A DNA stretch of 64,000 nt from assembly GCF_001641265.1 (NCBI RefSeq), contig NW_020167551.1, positions 62,001 through 126,000 of the forward strand, given 5' to 3'. Source of the DNA: Pseudogymnoascus destructans (Eukaryota > Ascomycota > Leotiomycetes > Thelebolales > Thelebolaceae). The notes beneath the pieces were generated by a model, which did no database searches, was not told where the DNA came from, and saw only the letters and a program-made list of their open reading frames with translations. The translations under genes were made by a program, and so were the position numbers. The first letter of the stretch is position 1, and the number at the start of each line of letters is the position of its first letter. This document shows positions 1-9,520 of this stretch, in pieces.

Positions 1-917
1 GTTTCTTGGTCCCGCGACAAGTGGTATACACCAATCCGTTTTGGTTTGAAAAGAAACGGGAGTAAATCGTAAGTTATCTCTCCCGTTTTCAGCAATGAGG
101 CAAGCCGTACTTCCGTCTCCTTGTAGGATAAATGGATATGATCGATAAGGAGGGCAATGTGCTCCCGGATGATGCTGTCCTGGGGATCAACGTGATTCCA
201 TTTACGGGACGCCTCGAGATCTGGGAGATAATGGAAGAGGAAATTTCGCTCGACCTTTGAAAAAGTGAGAAAGTCGATTGTGATAGTTAGATAGGGCATG
301 CTTACGGAAAGGCTTTCCTCGTTGAAACTAATCTCAGGAGCTTGTGCAAGTATAACTCTCAAGGTATCTCGGAGAAATTTCGACTTGATGTCAATATAGA
401 CCACTGGTATTTCGGTTTTCTTGACTGGAAACTTCCGTTAGCAGGTACAATTTGTGGAGAGGAGATACTAACTAATACGCCTGCGCTCTATGAAAACGTA
501 TCGATCCAGTCCATCAACTTTTTCTTCCGGTTGTTGTTGTTCCTCAATGACGTACTTGTATGCCTTTTCATCCCAACTGCACCAGTATCTTGTGAGCCAG
601 GAGAAGGCCTCAGCGGCAGGAAGACTTACACCTCATTGACTGTCTTGTATGTCTGAAAACTTTCTGGAGGGTCTTCGGCTTTAACTTCCTCTGCGGCAGC
701 AGGGGCTGCAGGGGTGCTCTGGGTGGCACTGAGAGACTTGACAACGTCTATGAACAGACCGATAACAGTGAAGGTTTGGAGACGTGGGGTGCATCTTCAT
801 AGCGGCGAGAATCTCACTAGCATCCTCATCGCTCAGCGTCGGCGGGGTACTGGGAGGAGTCGTTGACCGTGGACTGCGCAGCGAAAGGCCGACTTGAATC
901 ATCTCTGTTGGAGCCAT
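1..917 (-). CDS. DUF7025/AAA-type ATPase-like protein, N-terminal part (cut by window edge)
   Basis: This is the 5' part of a gene running off the left edge. I read exons 917-818, 747-630, 576-473, 424-306 and 254 to the edge. The first intron (817-748, GTGAGA..CATAG) is needed because the ATG frame and the downstream frame do not match otherwise. The protein starts with a Ser/Thr/Pro-rich tail, then matches fungal proteins that carry a DUF7025 region before a C-terminal AAA ATPase: key stretches are YKTVNEVWDEKAYKYVIEE, VVYIDIKSKFLRDTLRVIL, VERNFLFHYLPDLE and GEITYDLLPFLF. The ATPase domain itself lies outside the window, so ATPase activity is inferred from the family only. Cellular role in this family is unknown. 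No stop interrupts the visible exons. The start at 917 is the first ATG in a plausible frame. Confidence 0.72.
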
Positions 918-2337
918 GACGATGTAAAGGGTTGGCAGGTGGCTTGATATGCGTGATGGGCGATGTAGACAGAAGTAAGAAGCTTGAAGATGAGTGATGA
1001 TTTGAAGACTGCAGAGGTTTATGATTGAACTTCTGGGGAATCGCGTGCCCTTATATATTTCTCAATTCTTTGCCCATCATGTCAATGGAAGACAAACCAA
1101 CAACGGCCGGGGAGTTGAGGAAAGCCGATCCTTCTTCGTTCAGGATCACCAGCAGCCCACAGTTGCAGCATCATGCATTGGCCGATTCAAAAATAAAAAA
1201 GGTCCAAGGGTGCATGCAAACAACGCGGGGAGAATCACATATCTGCAAGACAGTGTTGGGGAAGATGCTGGCGAGACCGATTCGCCATGCAGGTAGTCGG
1301 GGAAGCAGCCCATTGATGTGAGACAGCGATAGCATTCGGGCCGTGGACGTTGGACGCAGAGTTTATGAGGCATGATTGTGCGGTTCTCCAAGAATGGAAT
1401 GTCTTCCTGTGATACATATTCGAAGCAGCAAGAGGCAATCGATTGAAAGCATGGCGCAATGAACCTTGAAGCTGGCTGGAAAACTTCGTCGGTTCATCAT
1501 GCAAAACAACGCGTGAAATAACGCGATCAAGCGGAAGATGTGCACGATGAACTGTTCATGGCGCACGCTAAATCCCAGCCCTAGCAGCTTGATTAAGAAC
1601 AAGGTGATATTCACTAAGATTATTGATGCAATGTGTTAGATCTCGGTACGAGACAGAAGAATTGTACTGCAACATATCACAAAACACTGCAATATTTTGC
1701 GATATATTGCAATATTTTGTGATATACTAATATATATTAATAGAACTACCCAACGCCGAGAACAGCCACTTCAAAGTGTTATTGGGCGATTTAGGCGAGC
1801 GTGACTGATGTCCACGAAGAAATATCCCTTTCCGCAAGGCGCCCAATAAGTTTGCTCTTGTTGCTGAGTTATGGAAACTGATCGATCAGCATTATCATAT
1901 GGATATTACGTATAAGGTGTGCCGGCTTCTGAACAGTTGAGGATAGGCCGATGAACCAAGCGTGTGCCACGCAGCGGCCTACCAACAAGTCAATATATGA
2001 CAAGGCACTAAATCATGAGGGGGTGATGGTGACCACAGTGTAGATAGGGTGACACGAGGTATCAGATCCAGCGTATCACAGCCATTATTGTTGTGGCATT
2101 AAAGATTTGGTGGTCAAGACCCGGCGGTTAGAGGTATCGTAGATGCACGCCACTTTTCGCCCTGTATTGTCAGTCGGGGTGTTGGGCCATAGTATGACGG
2201 TGCAAACTATATATGACGCCTCTATCCAGGTTTTCAAATGGTACTTCTAAGTGCCTAACCACTATCGCTTTCACCCATTGCAGAGTTAGAACAAAGATAT
2301 TTACCTAAAGCTACCAGTCTATACGCCAATTGCTATC
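918..2337. other. Intergenic region without a supported gene
   Basis: About 1.4 kb separate two genes. Short open frames here overlap on both strands and show no domain or exon logic, so I do not call them. The only structure is an AT-rich inverted repeat near 1674-1725. Confidence 0.5.
1674..1725. repeat. AT-rich inverted repeat
   Basis: ATATCACAAAA at 1674-1684 is mirrored by TTTTGTGATAT at 1715-1725. The interior repeats TGCAATATTTTG-like words, so it could fold as a hairpin or be a small slippage-prone AT tract. No target duplication was found. Confidence 0.5.
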
Positions 2338-2880
2338 ATGTCTTACAAATCGAAGCTTACAGGCCTCGCACCTGGCCTGGTAAAATTGGCAGAAAATGCC
2401 GTTGAGGGGAGGATGAAAGCTGTATGTAAATCCAGCCGGCCTCTTAAAGTTCAACGATCTCCTACTGACATCTCATGAACAGAACCCTTGGATTAAGGAT
2501 ATCAAACTCAAGTAACCCATACTTTAATGTGCTGCGTGGGACATTCATAAATGCTAATCCACTGCAGGGGTACTGAGCTGCACACAAGCCATGATGGATC
2601 GGGCAAGAAGGTCATTACGATTCAAATGCTCAACGAGACGGGTGGGCGGGTTGAATCAATCCACATGGAAGAGACGGGTGAAGTGACCGTGAAGGGAACG
2701 GCAAAGGGAAAGGGGACGAAAAAAGGAGATGCGTTCGATGATGTCCCTACAACGTCGCGTGATATTGATCCGTCGCTCCTGAATCAAAGCTCGACTGTCA
2801 CTTTGTGCGCCTATAGCGAGATGTCATTGTGTGTACTTAGAGCGGGAGTTGTTAAATCAATCATTTCCCTCAAAACATGA
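2338..2880 (+). CDS. Small hypothetical protein, three exons
   Basis: I assembled exons 2338-2421, 2483-2511 and 2568-2880; introns begin GTATGT and GTAACC and end ACAG and GCAG. The sum is 426 nt, giving 141 residues in one frame from MSYKSKLTGLAPGL to the stop at 2878. The middle is lysine- and glycine-rich (VTVKGTAKGKGTKKGDAFDD) and precedes a short hydrophobic end. No signal peptide, catalytic motif or known domain is visible. The ATG at 2338 is chosen because two well-formed short introns link it to the long third frame. I do not recognise the family. The last 30 residues could differ if a further intron lies near the 3' end. Confidence 0.5.
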
Positions 2881-3189
2881 GCCTCAAGCGTATGACTTAA
2901 GCCAATCATATTGTGCCTCTAGCTTCCCCAGAGTAGTACTCCTTCAGATCCCGGTGGAGCGCGTACCTGGACAAATTATACCCGGAACCCCGACATCGGT
3001 TTACGTAAGCTGTCTCTGGTTTCAGCAATTTTGGTGTGGCAAGTATGACGGAATGGCACAACAAGAATATCATACATTGTACCAAAATTGTTCATAAATT
3101 ACTTATAACAAGTAGAAGGGAATTGTTCGCAGATATAAATAATTGTACAACGGCGCCTGCACCTAGTCAGAAGTCAGCTCAGAGAATTA
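2881..3189. other. Short convergent intergenic gap
   Basis: The gap lies between the 3' ends of the small hypothetical gene and the SRPK-like kinase. I see no feature beyond AT-rich sequence that would suit two 3' ends. Confidence 0.5.
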
Positions 3190-4531
3190 CTATGACTGAA
3201 GCCACGGGTGCGTAAGTAAGGCTGCAGCTGTCGGTCTCTTTTCTGGTTCCCAAGATAGCATAGGTCGCACAAAATCTATGAATAAATCGATGTCTCCGGC
3301 TCCCTCCAGTCTATCCTTTAATGCGGTCGGCTCCAGGGGAATCCCTCTCCAGCTCCCTGATCAATGTTAGTTCGACTCTTTCTAATGGGAAGTCTTGAGA
3401 GAAGACAATGGACGCTGACCTTGCTCGTCGAAATACTGTAAATGCACATCACTACGCTTCAAGAACTCGACGTGGGGTGATCCTAAATATCTAATCATCT
3501 TGGCAAGAGTGTCCTGTTCGTTATCTTTGCCAAAAAGGTGTTCTCCACAGAGGAGTTCCCACACCTGATATCATCAGTTTCGGTCTGTCAGGTGCGTGTA
3601 GATACTCACAAGAACCCCAAAATTCCAAATGTCTACGCTTTCCCTCCACTTCATTCCAAGAATGACTTCTGGAGCACGATACGGAATCGGTTGGATAATG
3701 TGACTGTATTCTGTTTCGCCAAACACAGCCATACCCATGTCCGCGAGAATCGGGTACACGACTTCCTCCTTGTAGTCCATACTTCGAGAGGTGTAAATGG
3801 TAACTCTGTCGTTCACAATCTTTTGGGGTCCCGGCTCCTTCTTCTCCGCGTCAACAAGTCTCGTGAGAATTTCGGTGCCATCGTCGGGAAGCGCTTCTTG
3901 GATGTTGTCGAGTTTAATGTCTGGGTTCAGGTACTGACCGTTAGTAAATCGTACACGTCATCAATGGAATGAATATTTACCTGTATGGATTACGCCTGAA
4001 GTATGAAGGTAATCGATCCCCAAAAGAAGACAATAGGTGACTAGTTTCACAATAGGCAGTTCGAGTCTTTTGGTAGGTTGGAGGTCGATGCGTTCTGATA
4101 AACTGATGCCGAGAGGGTCGTACACCAAGCAAGTGTGAGAGCCGCCGGGGACGTCGATCTGGAAGATATCGCAAGCATTTCGAACCCAGGACCGGCCATC
4201 ATGAACAGAATCACGGCTCTTCAGGTAATCTAGAACTTGAGCCTCTTTCGTCATAGACCGGCCTTTCTTGCAAGTCCCTACCTTCAGAGCCTTGTATGAA
4301 CAATCTCTGTTCAATGTTAAAACCATCTCATAAACGCATTCTTCATTTAACGTACGCTTCATCACGGCAGAGCCAAACAGTGGAGTACCCACCGTATCCC
4401 AATTTGACGCATGTTCTGTATCTATGATGGAAAAGTTTATTAATACGAACGGGATAGTATAGCTTTGGATCATAGTGCTTCAGCGTTCCTTCTTCGATCA
4501 GCACAGCTTTGGTCGCGATGCCTTGAGACAT
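3190..4531 (-). CDS. SRPK-like serine/threonine protein kinase
   Basis: Five exons (4531-4356, 4306-3981, 3920-3610, 3564-3420, 3356-3190) sum to 1125 nt, 374 residues. The N-terminus (ETLKHY-like element, YYPVRINKLF) and the glycine loop LGYGGYSTVW at about residues 44-53 are typical of fungal SR-protein-kinase-like enzymes. The lysine of YKALKV is at about residue 67, the catalytic loop reads HTDIKLDN at about 166-173 once intron 2 is removed, followed by DMG in place of DFG and YRAPEVILG. The last exon has the usual RPTAAALLTHPWL end. The long spacer of true SR-protein kinases is missing, so it belongs to the compact fungal group often found in variable regions, with unknown substrates. 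An in-frame upstream ATG at 4750 exists, but 4531 precedes the conserved region closely. All key catalytic residues are present, so it may be active. Confidence 0.82.
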
Positions 4532-4932
4532 GTTGCAGCACTTGAAGAGATTCAAGGAACGAGTCGCGGATCGTGAGATGATCATATTAGCATCTTGCAG
4601 GATCGTAGAGTAGGATCCATTCTCGAAACTTTCGTTGGTTGACGTGCCCAAGATGGGCACCAGAGACGGCGCAGGCGAAGGAGCTGACCCCAGGAGGCGT
4701 GGGTGTGAAGTACGTGATTGAGGTTGGAGGACCTTAGTGGATAGTATCACGTGACCGCATGCGTCTGAAACGCAAGAGGATGTACAGTCGAGTCGCGATA
4801 AGTCGATTCGCGATAAGTCGATAATCGCGATAAGTCGATGCTTTTCTTCTGCACGAATTAATTCCTCATACGATTCGCGATTCGCTCGATATCGACCTCA
4901 ATCCTCCTCATATCGACTTATAGATCGAAATA

Positions 4933-6892
4933 ATGCCTCCAACTCGACTGCATACAATGAAGACTGAGCAGCGTCGCGCGCTCAGAAGCTGGTACTCTCA
5001 ACAAAATCCTCGGCCTACCCAGAAAGCCTGTATTGAGTGGTTCTTACAAACATATAATCACCGCCTTACCCAGTCAACAGTCTCTGATTCCTTGAGCTCT
5101 CGATTTGCTAGCCTTGATAGCCCGACTTCAAGCATCTCTCCCACTACCCAACGGCGAAAAGCTGCTGCTTGGCCAGAGCTTGAGGCTGCTCTCTTCGACT
5201 GGCAGAAGCGTATTGACGAAAGCGGAGGGATAACAACTGGGGATATTCTACAAGAGAAGGCAAAACAGATCTGGCAGTTGTTACCACAATACAAGGAGAA
5301 GCCTATACCAAACTTTAGTATTGGGTGGCTTGACAATTTCAAGAAGCGGTATCAGATCAAAAGCCACATTAGACACGGCGAAGCAGGTTCAGTTTGTTCA
5401 ACTACAGAAGACGAGATGAAGGCTATCCAAACACTAGCAGGAGACTTTAAAGAGGAGGACATCTACAACATGGATGAAACAGGGCTCTACTGGAGGATGA
5501 CACCATCGAGGGGCCTCTCATCACAAGTTAGGCCTGGATTGAAGAAGGATAAGACACGCATTACTGTAGTAGTCTGTACAAATGCTACAGGATCAGATCG
5601 ATTCCGCCCTTGGTTTATTGGCAAAGCAAAAGCGCCACGCGCTTTATGAAACGTTAATATTTCAACAATGGGAGGAGAGTGGAGATGGAATAAGAAGGCA
5701 TGGATGAATCAATACATCATGACCGAGTGGCTACAAGCGTTTTACCTCCACATAGGGAGTTCTAGGTCTGTGCTCCTTACAATGGACAACTTCCCTGGAC
5801 ATACTGCAGCTATTGAAATTGCTCCTCCGCCTTTGAATATCCGAATCATATGGCTACCTGCAAATTCTACAAGTCGATTCCAACCACTTGATCAAGGCAT
5901 TATTGCCTCTCTTAAAGCCCATTACCGTCGACAATGGCTTGAATTCATGCTCGTGTCATTTGAGAACAACAATGACCCTCTAGATTTCATGTCTCTTCAC
6001 CTTGCACTTCGTTGGATAATCCGTGCTTGGTATCATGATGTCACAAACACAACTATTTACAATTGTTTTGTTACGACGGAACAAGAAGGCTGGCCAACTA
6101 CAGGACAGGAAGGAGGGAGGTCGCATGAGACCGGCCCTGGTACCTGGAGGGGCAGCGGGGAATAGTAGTTCCGAAAGTATCACGTGACGGACTCGCAGGA
6201 TGATGAGAAGAGTCCTAAGAGTCCAGGACTCCGAGGACTCGAGTGAGTTCCCAGGAGTCCACTAGGCACGACGCCACTATATAAGTAGATAGTATTTCCT
6301 TAGATAGGAGCTTCGTGCTCAACTCAATACAGTATTTGTTATATACTAGTAACGTGTTACTTGAAGCCTTTGTGTCTGATCCCCTGCCTCCTCTGATAAG
6401 TAAACCTTTACGCAAGAGAACCTCTGTGTCTTCTATCGTTTAGAAGTCAGCGTTACATGTTTTCGCAAAAGCACTATTGTTGCTCATCCATTACAACTGC
6501 CTACAGAGCCGCTCCCTTCACTTAATACGCTATACAGTCAAGTTAATAATGCTGGGCATATTCGCGACGCTATGGACCTCTCAAACTTCTTAAATCCAGC
6601 AGATGAATCACTACAAGAGGGGGAATACAATGGCAGCAACGATGATATATTACAAGAGGTTCTAGCACAATATATACAAGAGGATACTCAAGATGAAGAG
6701 GAGGAGCAACCTGAACAGCCAGTGTACTCAATGCACGCTCAGCAAGCTCTCCAAGTTCTAATTGGGTATGCAGAGTCTGAAGATGGGGTTGATACAGCAC
6801 ATTTACGCTCATTTGAGCGCTTTGAACGGTTTTTGACAGCGAAGCGGGCATCACTACAGGCACAGGGCACATTGGATCAATGGATTATGTAA
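4933..6892 (+). pseudogene. Fot1/pogo transposase, one stop codon and one nested insertion
   Basis: The frame from ATG 4933 has an N-terminal helix-turn-helix/CENP-B-like region (to about residue 170) and a DDE superfamily core: NMDETGLYW (first Asp), TMDNFPGH (second) and QPLDQG (third), then WIIRAWYHD. A single TGA at 5647-5649 lies where relatives have Arg, so CGA to TGA is likely. The frame stops inside TTIYNCF because a solo LTR is inserted at 6069-6457, and resumes in phase at 6458 with RKSTIVAH. The C-terminus (6572-6892) is acidic, then ends TLDQWIM, as in relatives ending TTLDRW. Apart from these two lesions the 521-codon frame is open. Confidence 0.9.
6069..6457. mobile_element. Solo LTR (389 bp) nested in the Fot1 transposase
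   Basis: The insert begins TGTTACGACGG and ends CAGCGTTACA (TG..CA ends) and is flanked by a perfect 5-bp duplication TGTTT at 6064-6068 and 6458-6462. Removing insert plus one TGTTT restores the transposase frame exactly (TIYNCF to RKST). A TATA-like ACTATATAAG lies at about 6277. No reverse transcriptase or integrase is nearby, so it is a solo LTR left by recombination between the two LTRs of a retrotransposon. Confidence 0.88.
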
Positions 6893-6980
6893 TAGCTTGG
6901 CATTTGATAACTCGGTATTCTTGATAAGTCTATATATTTCAGCTGCACGGATTGTATCGACTTATCGCGACTCGACTGTA

Positions 6981-7540
6981 CTTGTCATATGAGCTTCCTC
7001 ACACCCTTAAAAGTGCGTACAGAAGCACTATAAATTTTTGGGATGGTGTGAGGACATGTAATAGTTAAATTTGCGGAACAATCATGATCAGGGCGTCATT
7101 TCAGCCTGAAACATGTTGAAGCCTGATGACGCCAGGGTCTTTTCGGTAAAGTATGAGACTGCAGAACAAGTCACATGCCACTGCCCCACTACTCTGAAGT
7201 CCAGCATGCCACGATTTCTCATCAACCTCGAGTTGCGAACAAGATGCTGTACAGAATCCAAGGCTGATTTTGGGTGACAACAATGACTCAGTTGTCTTCC
7301 ATTCTCCCTGTTGCACTTATCTTATTCTATCAAAGGCGCAGAGGATAATTTGAAGACTCTGCAGTTACCTTCGGCACGGCCGCATAGAGAACTTCACCTA
7401 CCTACCACAAACTATTATTGTTGGCAGACTACACCTGAAGATCTTATGTGAGTAAAGGAGACTGCGGCCATCCAAATAGCTAATAATAATGAAGTGCCAG
7501 CTCATCCACCTTGCTTGCCTAGTCTACCAAACATACACGA
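6981..7540. other. Intergenic, no supported gene
   Basis: The stretch lies between the Fot1 element and the ATPase relic. The frame at 7101-7316 has no recognisable content. It may contain unrecognised decayed sequence. Confidence 0.4.
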
Positions 7541-8479
7541 TCAAGAACGGCGTCGTTTTGCACCCATCGAATACGCATTGCTAGTCATGTCTGAGACTGG
7601 GGATAAGGCACTTGGTGGAGATTGGGAAAAGATCCGCTTTCGCATTTGAGATAGAGGGGGGATCTTGTCAGCCTTCTCTGAAGGGAGAACACCAGCAATG
7701 ATATTGGTGGCGGGGATACCGAGTTGATACCCGACCGCCGTGGCGGTTGTGGCGTTGTCCCCTGAAATCATCCAGATGCTCACACCTTGATTGCGTAGAG
7801 CAGAGAGTACGGAAGAAGCTTCAGGGCGGAGTGGGTCTGTTGTAGCAAACTGTGCAGCAAGCTTAAATGAAGTCTCCTCCTGGTCTGAGAGGGAAAGAGG
7901 ACGTAGTGCAAGAAGAGCGATGCTTTTCCCAGCAGTTTTCCATGTCGACACGTTGTTGGACCAGTAAGTGTCTATTGGCGTGCCAAGTAAGGACCTGAAA
8001 GCTTCGCTGCCAATGGCGGCTTCATACCGGCTGTCGTTGGTGGATGTACGGATGGTAAATGTGCCTTTGAGACCGCGACCGGGTAGTTCTTCGATAGTAG
8101 AGTCGATAACAGAAGCACGGTTTTGATCTGTGCAGAGTGTGCTAATCGCTTTAGCTATAGGGTGACTTGAGGACACTTCTAGCGCTTGTGCAATTGCCCA
8201 GATGACCCTCATCTCCTCCGCACCAGATGCTATGATATCATGGTTTGTTACACTTGGGTTTCTGCCCTCCGTCAGTGTGCCGGTCTTATCAAAGACAACC
8301 ACATCCAGAGCAGAGGCCTCTTGAAACGCTTCTCCACCCCCCTTAACTAATATTCCGTTTTGGGCCGCTAGTCCAGAACCCACGAACAACGCTGTTGGAG
8401 CCGCGAGAGCAATGCCGCAAGGGCAAGCGCCGACAAAGACTGCAATGGCAAACTGTAATGCCCAGAATGCCCAGCCACC

Positions 8480-9405
8480 TGTCATACTGACATTCGTTGC
8501 ACTCAGTTTGCTATCAAACTCAAGAGCAAACTTGGAAATCTCCTCCTCAAACCTACAAGTCACTATACATATTTTGGCTTATCACACCAACAACAAGAGC
8601 AATACTACTCAACGATTGCTACAACCATCTATGATTCATTACACGTCATCGCTCCTTAGTTACTGGGCCGATATTACCACATAGCATATCTCTACAACCC
8701 TCTATGATTCATTACATGACATCACTCATACTACCACATGACATATCTCTACCAACTAGAGGCCTAGGAGCATGAACGATAGCTCTAAAAGCTCCTACAA
8801 ACCTCTATGATTCATTACATGTCATCGCTCTTTAGTTACCCACAAGATTGGTTAAGTTATGACATAATTTGTCTATGACATAATTTGTCTATGACATAAT
8901 TTGTCTATAGGGGTACTCTGACCTTGGACCTCCTTTTACTTCCTATAGGCTACGAACCTAAGAGATGGTTCTATGGGATTCTCTTACATCGACTACAGTT
9001 ACCAAGCCTGGTAAGTCATGGAAAGTCTTGGAAAATGAGAGAACTACATTCCTTTAGCATAAATAGGATTGCCCTTTCCTTAAGAAAGGGCAAGCAGACA
9101 ATACAGTAAATCGACTATCACATACTTCCACGTCTTTTCCAAGCTTCCAAGCATTGATCTTGTTACTCCTTGTTTCTGAAAAGTCAGTGAGGTGTTAACC
9201 TCTGACTTATCCCTGAGTTCTCAGACTCAACATTTGTTGCAACTTGTCTGAACCACTTCACTACATCACACACCTGATTGCTGCGTTGTGGAATAGTCTA
9301 AGCTACGACCCTTTGGCTCTTTTTCCTAAGACAGTGTGTTGTCTTAGTAAATTCATCCCTTCCTTGGGTGGCTAGATTCTCACATCTGGTGCACCCACCA
9401 TTACA
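8480..9405. mobile_element. Solo LTR (926 bp) inside the copper-ATPase relic
   Basis: The insert starts TGTCATACTGACATTCG and ends ACCCACCATTACA, so it has TG..CA ends, and is flanked by a perfect 5-bp duplication CCACC at 8475-8479 and 9406-9410. Within it are three copies of a CTCTATGATTCATTACA word (near 8627, 8699 and 8813) and a 16-bp unit TATGACATAATTTGTC repeated three times at 8858-8905. No coding domain is present. Length, ends and 5-bp duplication fit an LTR retrotransposon solo LTR. Its sequence differs from the 389-bp LTR at 6069, so it belongs to another family. Confidence 0.82.
8858..8905. repeat. 16-bp tandem repeat, three perfect copies
   Basis: TATGACATAATTTGTC is repeated three times head to tail within the 926-bp solo LTR. 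Such arrays in the upstream part of LTRs can be transcription-factor sites, which is an inference here. Confidence 0.8.
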
Positions 9406-9520
9406 CCACCGGCATCAACATCTCGCCAAGTCTCCGGCAGTACCCCTCCCTGGCCAAGCCCAAACCAGATAACGAATGTAGATATAGCAATGAGCGTGAT
9501 GACAGGAACGAAGTATCCCG

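Larger units (their letters stand above)
4785..6978 (+). mobile_element. Fot1/pogo-type Tc1-mariner DNA transposon (complete ends, disrupted gene)
   Basis: The element has perfect 23-bp terminal inverted repeats at 4785-4807 and 6956-6978 (starting CAGTCGAGTCGCGATAAG) and is flanked by TA at 4783-4784 and 6979-6980, the target duplication of this superfamily. Next to the left end the word ATAAGTCGAT recurs three times, a possible transposase-binding region. Without the nested LTR the element is 1.8 kb, the expected Fot1 size. Identical end repeats suggest a fairly recent insertion. It sits about 250 bp upstream of the SRPK-like kinase start. Confidence 0.93.

Noticed and set aside
700..820. 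Frameshift in the first exon of the DUF7025 gene
   Set aside because: A 70-nt intron (817-748) with GTGAGA donor and CATAG acceptor restores the frame, so no lesion is needed.
1021..1614. Several overlapping open frames on both strands
   Set aside because: No domain, splice logic or consistent frame; they overlap each other in opposite directions.
3961..4473. The kinase as a pseudogene split into separate frames
   Set aside because: Four short introns join all pieces in phase and rebuild the catalytic loop, so it is read as intact.
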